A stretch of 64,000 bases of DNA. Origin: Clostridioides difficile. GTDB taxonomy: Bacteria > Bacillota > Clostridia > Peptostreptococcales > Peptostreptococcaceae. The translations under genes and the position numbers were made by a program. Under the pieces are notes generated by a model that saw nothing but the letters and a program-made list of their open reading frames with translations, did no database searches and was not told where the DNA came from. Each line of letters begins with the position of its first letter. The stretch's first letter is position 1. The DNA lies in NCBI GenBank assembly GCA_024919175.1, contig CP103804.1, forward strand, positions 558,001 through 622,000, written 5' to 3'. This document shows, piece after piece, positions 7,674-16,437 of this stretch.

Positions 7674-9086
7674 ATGACAGAATTGATGATTATAAGTGGG
7701 TTAGTGCTATTGATTTGTATAACCTCAAGCAAGGTATTATATAAATTTGGAGTACCGATATTATTGATTTTTATCTTACTGGGTATGTTATTTGGGTCTG
7801 ATGGAATGGTAGGGATTTATTTTGATAACTATGAGTTAACAAAACAATTATGTTCTATTGGCTTGATATTTATAATGTTTTTTGGAGGATTTGGAACAAA
7901 CTGGAATATGGCTAAACCAGTTGCAGTACCTTCCATACTTATGTCTTCATTAGGCGTAATAATTACAGCAGGTGTTACAGGTATCTTTTGTTACATGGTA
8001 ATAGGAACTAGTTTATTTGAAGGTTTGTTAATTGGAGCAATTGCAGCTTCAACAGATGCAGCATCTGTATTTGCCGTATTACGTTCTCAAAAATTAAACC
8101 TAAAAGGTTCTCTTGCTTCATTATTAGAAGTTGAAAGTGGAAGTAATGACCCAATAGCATATATGTTAACACTAATTATTTTGACATTGATGAATAATTC
8201 TGGTGTAGAACTTATTATTCCAATGGTAATAAAACAAATAGCTTTTGGACTGTCAATAGGATTTATATTGGCAAAATTATCTGTTTATATTTTGAGAAAT
8301 TCAAATTTTGAGATAGAAGGATTTTATACTATATTTATTACAGCTATTGCGTTACTTTCCTATGCACTTAGTGAGTATGTTGGAGGAAATGGATATTTAA
8401 GTGTATATATTTCAGGTATCATTATAGGTAATAGTAAGATACCTCATAAAAGGAGTCTAGTTCATTTCTTTGATGGAATTTCATGGATTATGCAAATAAT
8501 GTTATTCTTTATGTTAGGATTGTTATCCTTCCCTTCCAAACTACCAAGTGTATTTGGTATAGCAATGGCAATATCTATATTTATGATAATTATTGCAAGA
8601 CCATTAGCCACATTTATAACTCTAGCAAAATTTAAATTTTCAAACAAAGAAAAATTGTTTATATCATGGGTAGGTCTTAGAGGTGCTGCATCAGTAGTTT
8701 TTGCAATTGTTGCAGTTACTAAAGGAGTAGTTATAGAAAATGATATATTTCATATAATATTTTTCATAGCATTACTTTCAGTAGGAGTACAAGGTACTTT
8801 AATACCAACTGTAGCAAAGAAGTTAGACTTGGTTGATGATAACACACCTGTATTAAAAACATTTAATGACTATGATGGAGAAATTAGTTCTAAACTTATA
8901 GAAGTAAATATAGATAATGATAGTAAGTGGGCTGACAAGAGTATAATGGATTCTAATATACCAGAGGATATATTAATAGTTATGATAAAACGAAAAGAGC
9001 AGGTTTTAGTACCTAAAGGGTCAACTGTTATAAAAAGAGGGGACACTTTAGTATTAAGTGGAGATAGAATTGAAGAATTAATATAA
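7674..9086 (+). CDS. CPA1-type potassium/proton antiporter with RCK_C domain
   Basis: The protein is 470 aa. Residues 1 to about 385 form 12-13 hydrophobic helices of the NhaP/CPA1 Na+(K+)/H+ exchanger fold, including the ion-binding region AAASTDAASVFAVLR..LEVESGSNDPIAYML and the conserved WVGLRGAASVVFA helix. Residues about 400-470 are an RCK_C (TrkA_C) domain ending KRGDTLVLSGDR. Relatives (NhaP2/CvrA, YhaU-like systems) export K+ or Na+ in exchange for protons, and RCK_C domains often bind c-di-AMP or other ligands. SD GGAGATG precedes the ATG. It is a single gene with a long AT-rich leader. Confidence 0.9.
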   Translation: MTELMIISGLVLLICITSSKVLYKFGVPILLIFILLGMLFGSDGMVGIYFDNYELTKQLCSIGLIFIMFFGGFGTNWNMAKPVAVPSILMSSLGVIITAGVTGIFCYMVIGTSLFEGLLIGAIAASTDAASVFAVLRSQKLNLKGSLASLLEVESGSNDPIAYMLTLIILTLMNNSGVELIIPMVIKQIAFGLSIGFILAKLSVYILRNSNFEIEGFYTIFITAIALLSYALSEYVGGNGYLSVYISGIIIGNSKIPHKRSLVHFFDGISWIMQIMLFFMLGLLSFPSKLPSVFGIAMAISIFMIIIARPLATFITLAKFKFSNKEKLFISWVGLRGAASVVFAIVAVTKGVVIENDIFHIIFFIALLSVGVQGTLIPTVAKKLDLVDDNTPVLKTFNDYDGEISSKLIEVNIDNDSKWADKSIMDSNIPEDILIVMIKRKEQVLVPKGSTVIKRGDTLVLSGDRIEELI

Positions 9087-9103
9087 TTATAATTTATTTA
9101 ATA

Positions 9104-9134
9104 TTGACTTTAACCTAAGGGTAAGGCTTAAACT
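9104..9134 (+). promoter_or_regulatory. MerR-type promoter (19-bp spacer) of the downstream merR gene
   Basis: The -35 TTGACT (9104-9109) and -10 TAAACT (9129-9134) are separated by 19 bp, the overlong spacer typical of MerR-controlled promoters. The spacer carries an imperfect dyad (TTTAACCT...AGGCTTAAA). The promoter lies 34 bp upstream of the MerR gene, consistent with autoregulation. Confidence 0.7.
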
Positions 9135-9167
9135 TAAATTAATCAAATCTAATGCGCAGGTGATGAG

Positions 9168-9980
9168 ATGTTTTCTATAGGAATGTTTTCTAAAATAAAT
9201 AAAATAACTACAAAGACATTAAGGTATTATGAAGATATAGGGTTGTTAGAACCAGAATATGTAGACGAATTTACAAAATACAGATACTATACAACAGAAC
9301 AATTACCAAAATTGCATCAAATAATCACCTTAAAACAAATGGGCCTATCACTAGCTGAAATAAAAGAAATAATAGAAAAGCGTGAAGAGGTCGAAAAGAT
9401 TTTAATAAACAAAGAAAAAGAGATATTAGATGTAATGAGGAGTGAAGAATATAAGCTTATTAAACTACGTAATTACCTTAAAAACTTAAAAGGAGAAGTC
9501 GATATGAATAATGTAATTATTAAGTCTCTACCAAAAGTTAAAATTGCTTCTATGAGAAAAGTATTAAAGAATTATGATGAGCTTTTCAATTTGTTTCCAA
9601 ACGTAATGGCTGGAGAAATGATGAAATCAGGGTGCACATGTATGGTTCCAGACTATTGTTTCAATATATATCATGATGGTGAATATAAAGAAACTGATAT
9701 GGATGTTGAGATGTGCCAAGCGATAAATGACCTAAAAGAAGACACAGATTTATTAAAATTTAAGGAAATAGATGAAGTTGAAAATGCAGTTTGTATATTG
9801 CATAATGGGCCATATTCAACATTAGGAAAAACTTATGCAGATGCATTTAAATGGATACAAGATAATAAATATGAAGTAATAGGGCATTTTAGAGAATCTT
9901 ATATAAATGGTATATGGAATAAAGAAAATGAAGAAGACTGGTTAACAGAAATTCAGATACCCGTGAAACATATTTTATAA
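9168..9980 (+). CDS. MerR-family regulator with GyrI-like effector domain
   Basis: This 270-aa protein has an N-terminal MerR winged helix (MFSIGMFSKINKITTKTLRYYEDIGLLEP), a coiled-coil dimerisation helix to about residue 110, and a C-terminal GyrI-like/BmrR-type ligand domain from about residue 118 (KSLPKVKIASMR...FKWIQDNKYEVIGHFRESYI...TEIQIPV). BmrR-like regulators bind small cationic or hydrophobic compounds and distort a long-spacer promoter. Such a promoter precedes the gene. SD AGGTGATG. No efflux gene is adjacent, so the target set is unknown. Confidence 0.9.
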   Translation: MFSIGMFSKINKITTKTLRYYEDIGLLEPEYVDEFTKYRYYTTEQLPKLHQIITLKQMGLSLAEIKEIIEKREEVEKILINKEKEILDVMRSEEYKLIKLRNYLKNLKGEVDMNNVIIKSLPKVKIASMRKVLKNYDELFNLFPNVMAGEMMKSGCTCMVPDYCFNIYHDGEYKETDMDVEMCQAINDLKEDTDLLKFKEIDEVENAVCILHNGPYSTLGKTYADAFKWIQDNKYEVIGHFRESYINGIWNKENEEDWLTEIQIPVKHIL

Positions 9981-10012
9981 TAAATTAAAATAAGTATATA
10001 AGTAATTAAGCA

Positions 10013-10049
10013 AGGCCTATCTAGATAAAAAGATAGGCCTCATTTTTAT
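10013..10049 (+). terminator. Rho-independent terminator
   Basis: A perfect 10-bp GC-containing stem AGGCCTATCT/AGATAGGCCT with an 8-nt loop is followed by CATTTTTAT. It closes the MerR transcript. Confidence 0.9.
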
Positions 10050-10119
10050 ATTTAATATATTTTGCCAGTTTTTTATGTATTTAAATATATAATTTAAAAT
10101 AGATAGTTTTCCTAAAACG

Positions 10120-10566
10120 ATGGATATAGAATCTCCACATAGTATCCTTGACGTATTTTGGGATTTAGATAAAGTAAAAGATAAGTATTTTATACAGGAA
10201 AATAAGTTTTTAAGGGCACTATTAATTATAATGAGTTACAGTAAAGAAATAATAATTGCAAGTGAATATTTTGTAAGTGAAAATAAAAAATATATAAAAA
10301 GAGTACTAAGTAAAAAGGAGATTACATATCTAGAACAATTAAACAATACCTTATTTGACTTTAAAGAAATAGGGTATAATTACTATATAATTGATGCTCT
10401 GATGAAATTAGCACTAAGAGAAAGAGTTTCTCTATCTATATATATGTTGGATTTGGAAATAGCATTAGAAGTAAGTGGATTATTTAGCAATGTATATATG
10501 GGACTAAATGGAAATATAGATATAGTTAAGTATATTTGTAATGTAGAAGGCTTATATGTAAGATAG
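10120..10566 (+). CDS. Hypothetical protein, poorly supported start (148 aa)
   Basis: The open frame starts at ATG 10120 but has no SD; upstream is CCTAAAACG, and the frame closes at a TAA about 30 bases further up with no other usable start. The product is mostly helical, with LRALLIIMSYSKEIIIASEYF and a C-terminal NVYMGLNGNIDIVKYICNVEG. It has no motif I recognise. It ends 48 bases before the DUF488 gene and may be co-transcribed with it. Coding character is plausible from length and composition, but translation is unsure. Confidence 0.55.
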   Translation: MDIESPHSILDVFWDLDKVKDKYFIQENKFLRALLIIMSYSKEIIIASEYFVSENKKYIKRVLSKKEITYLEQLNNTLFDFKEIGYNYYIIDALMKLALRERVSLSIYMLDLEIALEVSGLFSNVYMGLNGNIDIVKYICNVEGLYVR

Positions 10567-10613
10567 AGTATCAATTGAATAAAATAGTAATTATAAGAAT
10601 AGTAGGTGATTGT

Positions 10614-11231
10614 ATGGAAATATTTGCAGTAGGACATTCAAATTATCCATTGGATAAGCTTATTAATATGATAAAAAAATATAATATAAATTGTGTAATT
10701 GATATTAGAGAAACTCCATATTCTAAATATAATATTCAGTATAATAGAGAGTCATTCAATGAATCCCTAAGAAAGGCTGGATTTATATATATATACATGG
10801 GCAAGGAACTTGGGGCAAAAAGAACTAATAAAGATGTATATACAGAAGAAGGTTATGCAGATTTTGAAGAGGTAATAAAGGAAGAAATATTTTTAAAAGG
10901 AATCGAAAGATTAAAAAAGGGATGTCAAATGGGTTATAAAATAGTTTTATTAGGTGCAATGCAAGAGCCTATAAGATGTCATAGAAGTATTTTGCTAGGA
11001 AAAATATTAAATAAAGAAGGTTTCGATGTAAAATATATAATGCATGAAGGACATTTAGCATCTCAAGAAGATATAGAAGAGTCATTATTAGATAAGTATT
11101 TTAGTGATAGAAAACAAATGAGTATTGATAATTTGTTAGGAAATGCATTAACAAGAGAAGATATGATAAAAGAAGGATATAGACTAGCTAATAAAGAAAT
11201 AGGATATAGAACAGAAAAAATAGGTAAATAA
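10614..11231 (+). CDS. DUF488 family protein
   Basis: This 205-aa protein shows the DUF488 signature: IFAVGHSNYPLDKLINMIKKYNINCVIDIRETPYSKYN at the N-terminus, GKELGAKR, and CHRSILLGKIL near residue 125. The Cys-His-Arg and Arg residues resemble a phosphatase-like or nucleic-acid-related pocket, but the family function is not settled. The frame is open to 10575, but ATG 10614 has an SD (AGGTGAT) and begins exactly at the conserved IFAVGHSN strand. Confidence 0.88.
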   Translation: MEIFAVGHSNYPLDKLINMIKKYNINCVIDIRETPYSKYNIQYNRESFNESLRKAGFIYIYMGKELGAKRTNKDVYTEEGYADFEEVIKEEIFLKGIERLKKGCQMGYKIVLLGAMQEPIRCHRSILLGKILNKEGFDVKYIMHEGHLASQEDIEESLLDKYFSDRKQMSIDNLLGNALTREDMIKEGYRLANKEIGYRTEKIGK

Positions 11232-11291
11232 AATATATGAATTATCCAAAAACTTAAACACTGTTTAATAAAAAAAATTATTATAGATTTG

Positions 11292-11393
11292 TAACAGTTA
11301 AACATGATGTACTAGTTAAGGTCGTTGTGTTAAATTAATATTATCATCTAAAGGGTTACATTGTTTTAAAGAGTACATCATGTTGTACTGTTA
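11292..11393. repeat. 22-bp imperfect inverted repeat flanking 58 bp
   Basis: The left arm (11292-11313) and right arm (11372-11393) match in inverted orientation at 20 of 22 positions, with the core ACATGATGTACT/AGTACATCATGT. The right arm overlaps the stop codon of the minus-strand gene that ends at 11391. The 58-bp interior has no ORF. It could be a convergent-gene terminator with a large loop, a small foldback element or an RNA structure. Confidence 0.6.
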
Positions 11394-11843
11394 AAAAATA
11401 AAATCTCTAATATTGCCATAATCAACGGTTCTATTAAGGGTAGGATGACTAGATATAAATCTAACTGTAATTTTTGAGTTTAACAAACAAGGATTCGAAG
11501 TTAAAAATATTCTATCTCCATTGACAATAGAGGTAATAGCTACTGGTAAAATATCAACAAAAGTATCATATCTATTTTTAGCAATTTGATAAGGGTAGTT
11601 TCCTACAAAAACAAATAGATTTAAGTCATATATATTATCAACGAACCAAGCCCATTGACCATAAACTTTGTCAATACTTAATGTACCTAAACCAAGTGTA
11701 TCAAAGTATGTTGCTATAGTTAAATAAATGTTTTCCATGTTTTCTAAGTATGAAACAGTATATCTTCTGAAACGTATAGGTGCCGTAGCAGAAATAGGGT
11801 AAACCATATTTACATTTAAATTATTCGCATTCAAATTAACCAA
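11391..11843 (-). CDS. Hypothetical protein (150 aa, TTG start)
   Basis: This minus-strand frame probably starts at TTG 11843, behind an AGGATG SD-like element. The product is a soluble, beta-rich 150-aa protein (MVNLNANNLNVNMVYPIS...RDFIF) with many aromatic residues (YGQWAWFVDNIYDLNLFVFVG). It has no signal peptide and no motif I recognise. An internal ATG at residue 13 is an alternative start. Its stop codon lies inside the 22-bp inverted repeat. Confidence 0.65.
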   Translation of the reverse strand: MVNLNANNLNVNMVYPISATAPIRFRRYTVSYLENMENIYLTIATYFDTLGLGTLSIDKVYGQWAWFVDNIYDLNLFVFVGNYPYQIAKNRYDTFVDILPVAITSIVNGDRIFLTSNPCLLNSKITVRFISSHPTLNRTVDYGNIRDFIF

Positions 11844-12019
11844 AGTATCACATCCTAAAAATAGTCTATAAGATACAGTATTTAAATTGATGAGATTTTG
11901 TTACATGTATATTGTAAGATTTTATAAATAATTAAAATTAGGATACAAAGTGAGTTAACAAGTTTAATAAGATATTCTACACGGATAGCAATAGCTTACT
12001 AATTAAGATAATGTTTGTA

Positions 12020-12634
12020 TCAATTATTTTTTAACATGTTATAACATACTAAATCTATTTTGTCTGAGGTAACTTGTTCCATGAGTTTAAAGCCAAATTG
12101 TTCATATTTAATAATGTTAGCATATTCGTATGTTTGTAAAACAACAGGTATACTCTGTTGCTCTGCCATTTTTAAGATTGGAGATATTAGTTTTCTGAAC
12201 ACACCAGTTCCACGCAATGATTTTTGAACTACAATCACCTGTAATATATAAACTTCTTTCTCATTAAGAAACTTCTTATACCAATCAGGCTGTACTATTT
12301 TTGTAACCTCTATTGCATTCTGTTGCATTGCTATCAAGTCATCTGTTGACACATTTTCTAATATATAAGAAGATGCATCTTGTAAATACTTAGCCAAACG
12401 TTCTTCATCTTTTGTAAAATATCCAAGTACCATACCTTCACCATTACCAAATGTTGTTACTCCATTTATTTTAGAGAAAGCTTCAATTTGACATCTACAT
12501 TGTATATTCAAAAGGCTGGCTCCATTTTTAATTCCTTTAAGTTGCATTTTTATACCAGAATCATCTATAAAGCTTTCTTCCATTAACTTTGCATAGACTT
12601 CAATATTATTGATATTTATTTCTAAAACTTTCAC
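12020..12634 (-). CDS. GNAT-family acetyltransferase
   Basis: In this 204-aa protein, residues about 125-185 show the GNAT core: VYILQVIVVQKSLRGTGVFRKLISPIL (strand 4 and acetyl-CoA pyrophosphate loop with RGTG) and VVLQTYEYANIIKYEQFGFKLMEQ (strand 5 and C-terminal fold). The N-terminal half is divergent. The start is GTG 12634, with GTGAGGAA as SD. Substrate unknown. The 522 bases upstream of it, to the MATE gene, hold only the hairpin at 13000-13053. Confidence 0.8.
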   Translation of the reverse strand: MKVLEININNIEVYAKLMEESFIDDSGIKMQLKGIKNGASLLNIQCRCQIEAFSKINGVTTFGNGEGMVLGYFTKDEERLAKYLQDASSYILENVSTDDLIAMQQNAIEVTKIVQPDWYKKFLNEKEVYILQVIVVQKSLRGTGVFRKLISPILKMAEQQSIPVVLQTYEYANIIKYEQFGFKLMEQVTSDKIDLVCYNMLKNN

Positions 12635-12999
12635 TATAAGTTCCTCACTTTCAAGTTATTTTTAATTGGCTTTATTTGAAGCGTGTATATCGTTTAAAGC
12701 ATATGTATATCATTATGCAAAATTATAGCATCATGAACTTGAATACACAAGAATCGTAATCAAGTTTATATACTTACATTGAATATATGTGACTTAAATA
12801 ACCATGTCAATTACAAAAAAACTTTACGAAGCTAATAAAAAATATGTTTATTGTTATTATAATACAATAGTGGTACAATATTATCGAAATACGGTGATTG
12901 CATTTTATATATAGGCTGTATTAATCAGTTAATTTAAATTCATAAATAATTTAAATCTAGTATCTATAAAAAATAATAAACATAAGATAATTATAAAGA

Positions 13000-13053
13000 T
13001 ATACTGTTTTCAAATGATATTAAACAAGATTTATATTATTTGAATACAGTATA
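13000..13053 (+). repeat. 20-bp inverted repeat upstream of the MATE gene
   Basis: TATACTGTTTTCAAATGATA (13000-13019) and its near-perfect inverse (13034-13053, 18 of 20) enclose a 14-nt loop about 100 bases before the MATE start. There is no T run after it. It may be an operator or a 5' leader structure. Confidence 0.5.
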
Positions 13054-13156
13054 TTATAACGTTGAAAATACAATTCTAAACCTTATGGTATCAATTCATA
13101 ATTTGATAAACTAATTAAAAATTAAATTTATATAAAGAGGGAAAAGAGGAAAAGGG

Positions 13157-14515
13157 ATGTTTATAAGGAAGAATGTTATAAAATTAGCAATTCCTATAAT
13201 GATAGAGCAGACATTTGTTATGCTTCTAGGGGTATTCAATACAATGATGGCAGGTCATATTGGGGAAGAAGCTGTATCTGCAGTTGGAATGGTTGATTCA
13301 ATCAATAATATATTTATATCTGTATTTGCTGCACTATCTGTTGGTGCTACTGTTGTTGTAGCTCAACAAATAGGAAAAAGAGATAATGAAAAAGTAAATG
13401 AAACTATCAAGCAAGCATTAATATCTGGTGTAATATTATCACTTACAATAACAATATTGATGTGGATTTTTAGAACAGGTGTAATCAATTTATTTTATGG
13501 TTCAGCAGAAGAATTGGTAAAATCAAATGCAAAACTATACATAGAGTTTACATTATTCACCTATCCATTTATTGCAACACAGCAGATAGCAAATGGTATT
13601 CTAAGAGGTTGTGGAGATGTAAAGAAACCTATGTATGTAACTATGTTTATGAATATAATAAACGTAACATTAGGATATATACTTATATATGGTGTTGATT
13701 TAAATTCTTTGGGAATAAATATACAAACACCTTCTTATGGGATAACAGGTGCAGCTATGTCTATTGCTATAGCTAGAATAATTGGTTGTATAGTTATTGT
13801 GAGGGCTTTATTTAAAGGAAATGAATTCATATCTATAGGTAAAATATTTCCATTTAAGATTGATGTTGAGACTCAAAAATCTATATTTAATATAGGTATA
13901 CCAGCAGGGATTGAACAATTACTTTTTAATGCAGGTAAATTGATTGTTCAAGTATTTATAGTTACTATGGGTACGTCAGCGATTGCATCAAATGCAATAG
14001 GAATGTCAATTGCATCGATTATAAATGTAATTGGGAATGCATTAGCCCTGTCTGCCACGACTTTGGTGGGGCAATATATAGGACGCGGAGATATCAAAGG
14101 GGCTAAGAGTACTCTATTATACCTGACTAAATTTGCAACAGTTTGCTTATTTGCAGTAGGGGCTATATTTATACCAATTGCACCCTGGATTTCAAGCATG
14201 TATACTCAAAATGCTAATGTAATTGATGTATCAACACAATTGATTCGAAGTGATTGTTTAGCTATGGTAATATGGCCTATATCCTTTGTATTATCAGCAG
14301 GGCTAAAAGGAGCTGGAGATACTAGATATACAATGATGACAGCTGTAATAGGAATGTGGATTTTTAGAATTTTTACAGGCTACGTATTAGGGGTTGTATT
14401 AGAATTTGGAGTGCTGGGAATTTGGATAGGTATGTATACAGATTGGCTTGTTAGAGGAACCTTATATTGTTTGAGATTAAGAGGAACGAAGTGGCTAAAA
14501 CATAAAGTTGCATAG
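13157..14515 (+). CDS. MATE-family multidrug/toxin exporter
   Basis: This 452-aa protein has about 12 membrane helices and MATE hallmarks: AIPIMIEQTFVMLLGVFNTMMAGHIGEEAVSAVG in helices 1-2, NGILRGCGDVKKPMY in the first half, and IPAGIEQLLFNAGK at the pseudo-repeat with SAGLKGAGDTRYTMM in the second. Members exchange Na+ or H+ for cationic drugs. SD GAGGAAAAGGG precedes the ATG. Single gene with its own terminator. The long leader contains an inverted repeat that may be a regulator site. Confidence 0.92.
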   Translation: MFIRKNVIKLAIPIMIEQTFVMLLGVFNTMMAGHIGEEAVSAVGMVDSINNIFISVFAALSVGATVVVAQQIGKRDNEKVNETIKQALISGVILSLTITILMWIFRTGVINLFYGSAEELVKSNAKLYIEFTLFTYPFIATQQIANGILRGCGDVKKPMYVTMFMNIINVTLGYILIYGVDLNSLGINIQTPSYGITGAAMSIAIARIIGCIVIVRALFKGNEFISIGKIFPFKIDVETQKSIFNIGIPAGIEQLLFNAGKLIVQVFIVTMGTSAIASNAIGMSIASIINVIGNALALSATTLVGQYIGRGDIKGAKSTLLYLTKFATVCLFAVGAIFIPIAPWISSMYTQNANVIDVSTQLIRSDCLAMVIWPISFVLSAGLKGAGDTRYTMMTAVIGMWIFRIFTGYVLGVVLEFGVLGIWIGMYTDWLVRGTLYCLRLRGTKWLKHKVA

Positions 14516-14519
14516 AATA

Positions 14520-14567
14520 TAAAAAATCACTTTTAGATAGTAAATTCTATTTAAAAGTGATTTTTTA
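14520..14567 (+). terminator. Rho-independent terminator after MATE
   Basis: AAAAAATCACTTTTA pairs with TAAAAGTGATTTTTT, extended inward by ATAG/CTAT, ending in a T run. The 220 bases after it, to the next gene, are plain AT-rich sequence. Confidence 0.85.
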
Positions 14568-14787
14568 TGTAGATAATATCATAATTATAAGTATGATATA
14601 TAGCAAATTTAAAACATGTAAATTAAGTCTATAATTATATGAACACTATAAATTATATATTGCACAGAATTACATAATTTGGCGATAAATATTAGAAATA
14701 TATATCTATAGAAAATAATATATATGGGTATATTATTAAATATAAAAAATATTAGATATTTATTTAATAATAAAGGTGGGTATTTTT

Positions 14788-15168
14788 ATGATAAATAAAA
14801 TAGGAAAAATAACTCTCTATGTAAATAATCAAGAGGATGCAAAATTGTTTTGGACAGAAAAATTAAACTTTGTGGTAACTTATGAAAAAGAAATGGGTGC
14901 AAGTATGAAATGGGTGGAGGTAGCACCAAGTAAAAATGAATTTACAACATTTGTACTGTATGATAAAAATCTGATGATGAAGCAAAATCAAGATGTAAGC
15001 TTATCACATCCATCAATAATTTTAAGTACAAGAGATATTAATGGAACTTATGAACAGATGGCAAAGAATAAAGTTGAAGTAGGAGAATTAATGGAAATGC
15101 CTTATGGAAGAATGTTTTCTTTTAAAGACCAAGATGGAAATTCTTACTTAGTTAGAGAAGATAAATAA
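14788..15168 (+). CDS. VOC (glyoxalase/bleomycin-resistance fold) protein
   Basis: The 126-aa protein has one VOC unit: KIGKITLYVNNQEDAKLFWTEKLNFVV, then MKWVEVAPS, LSTRDINGTYEQMAKNKVEV and FSFKDQDGNSYLVRE. The family includes lyases, dioxygenases and antibiotic-binding proteins, and the substrate cannot be read from sequence. The metal-ligand pattern is weak: the first strand has Lys/Thr rather than His. The frame is open from GTG 14776, but that codon sits in the SD AAAGGTGGG, so ATG 14788 is preferred. Confidence 0.85.
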   Translation: MINKIGKITLYVNNQEDAKLFWTEKLNFVVTYEKEMGASMKWVEVAPSKNEFTTFVLYDKNLMMKQNQDVSLSHPSIILSTRDINGTYEQMAKNKVEVGELMEMPYGRMFSFKDQDGNSYLVREDK

Positions 15169-15292
15169 TTTTACAAAGTGTTAAATTTACTCAATATCTG
15201 ATATAATTAGAGACAATAATTATTATAATTTGGTATTAAACTATAATTATATAATTAAAAATCAATTGTAAAATTTGAGTAGAGGTGATAGA

Positions 15293-15493
15293 ATGTTTAA
15301 GAAAATGGCAGTGTTAAAAGATATAGCAACTAAAATAGGACGTAAAAAAGCGTATGAATTATTAGAAATGGTTGAAGGTAATGACGCTTTTGTAGCCGAA
15401 GTAAAGATAAAGAAGAATGGGATTGAATCTAAAAAAGAGGAAATCATGTTAAAAGATAATCAAAAAATAATACTAGAATATATAGAAGGCTAA
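15293..15493 (+). CDS. Small hypothetical protein (66 aa)
   Basis: ATG 15293 has the SD AGAGGTGAT. The product is Lys/Glu-rich, MFKKMAVLKDIATKIGRKKAYELLEMVEG...YIEG, and looks helical then beta. There is no membrane segment and I recognise no family. A solid terminator follows at once, supporting a real short transcript. Confidence 0.7.
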   Translation: MFKKMAVLKDIATKIGRKKAYELLEMVEGNDAFVAEVKIKKNGIESKKEEIMLKDNQKIILEYIEG

Positions 15494-15531
15494 TTTTTAG
15501 ATACATATATAATTAAATAATACTGATTTTT

Positions 15532-15570
15532 AAAGATGAGTTAGAAGAACTCATCTTTTTTATTTTTTAA
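15532..15570 (+). terminator. Rho-independent terminator
   Basis: An 11-bp stem AAAGATGAGTT/AACTCATCTTT with the 5-nt loop AGAAG is followed by T-rich sequence. Confidence 0.9.
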
Positions 15571-15687
15571 TAACTTTGTTTTATATTTAATATATATTTT
15601 ATCCCTTAGAGTTGCTGAGATATAAAAAGTACTGATATAATAAAAGAATGGATATAAATGTAATATTTTACAGAAAAGAGGGGTATT

Positions 15688-16416
15688 ATGCTTGAAATAA
15701 AAAATCTTTCCTTTAATGTTGAGTCTAACAATGAGGAGCTAGGAATAATAAATGACGTTAGCCTTTCATTTGAAAAAGGCAAACTTATTGTTATCACAGG
15801 TCCAAATGGTGGAGGAAAATCCACAATTGCTAAGCTTATTATGGGAATTGAAAAAGCCACTAGTGGTCAAATACTTTTAGATGGAGAAGATATAACTAAT
15901 ATTAGTATCACAGAAAGAGCAAAAAAAGGAATAGGATATGCATTTCAACAACCACCAAGAATAAAAGGTATGACAGTTGAAAACTTGCTTACTCTTGCTC
16001 ATGGAAAACCATTGTCTACAGATGTGTGTTGTCAATATCTTACAGATGTTGGCTTGTGCTCAAAAGACTATTTAAATCGTGAAGTTGATAACTCTCTTTC
16101 TGGAGGGGAAATGAAAAGAATTGAGATAGCAACTCTTTTTGCTAGAGATTTAAAGGTTTCTATATTTGATGAACCTGAAGCAGGTATAGACCTTTGGAGT
16201 TTTGGAAAGCTTAATGAAAGTTTTAAGAAAATTCATGGAGAATCTGACCAAACTATAATCATAATTTCTCACCAAGAAAGAATATTAGAGTTAGCTGATG
16301 AAATAATTGTTTTACAAGATGGTTCAGTAAAAAGCCATGGAACAAAAGATGCTATATTACCTGAAATCATGTGCCAAGTTAATTCAAATTGTGAATTAAT
16401 GAAAGATATGAATTAA
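15688..16416 (+). CDS. sufC: SufC-like ABC ATPase (Fe-S cluster assembly)
   Basis: This 242-aa ABC ATPase has Walker A GPNGGGKST, a Q-loop with YAFQQPP, signature LSGGEMKR, Walker B VSIFDEPEAGID and switch His in IISHQE. The FDEPEAGIDLWS segment and the immediate SufB/D-like partner identify it as the SUF ATPase rather than a transporter subunit. SufC drives conformational change in the SufB/D scaffold during Fe-S assembly. The pair stands alone here, without SufS or SufU, as in minimal SUF-like (SMS) systems. SD AGAGGGG precedes the ATG; the partner starts 21 bases after the stop. Confidence 0.88.
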   Translation: MLEIKNLSFNVESNNEELGIINDVSLSFEKGKLIVITGPNGGGKSTIAKLIMGIEKATSGQILLDGEDITNISITERAKKGIGYAFQQPPRIKGMTVENLLTLAHGKPLSTDVCCQYLTDVGLCSKDYLNREVDNSLSGGEMKRIEIATLFARDLKVSIFDEPEAGIDLWSFGKLNESFKKIHGESDQTIIIISHQERILELADEIIVLQDGSVKSHGTKDAILPEIMCQVNSNCELMKDMN

Positions 16417-16437
16417 TTAGAAAGGAAGGCAAATTAA

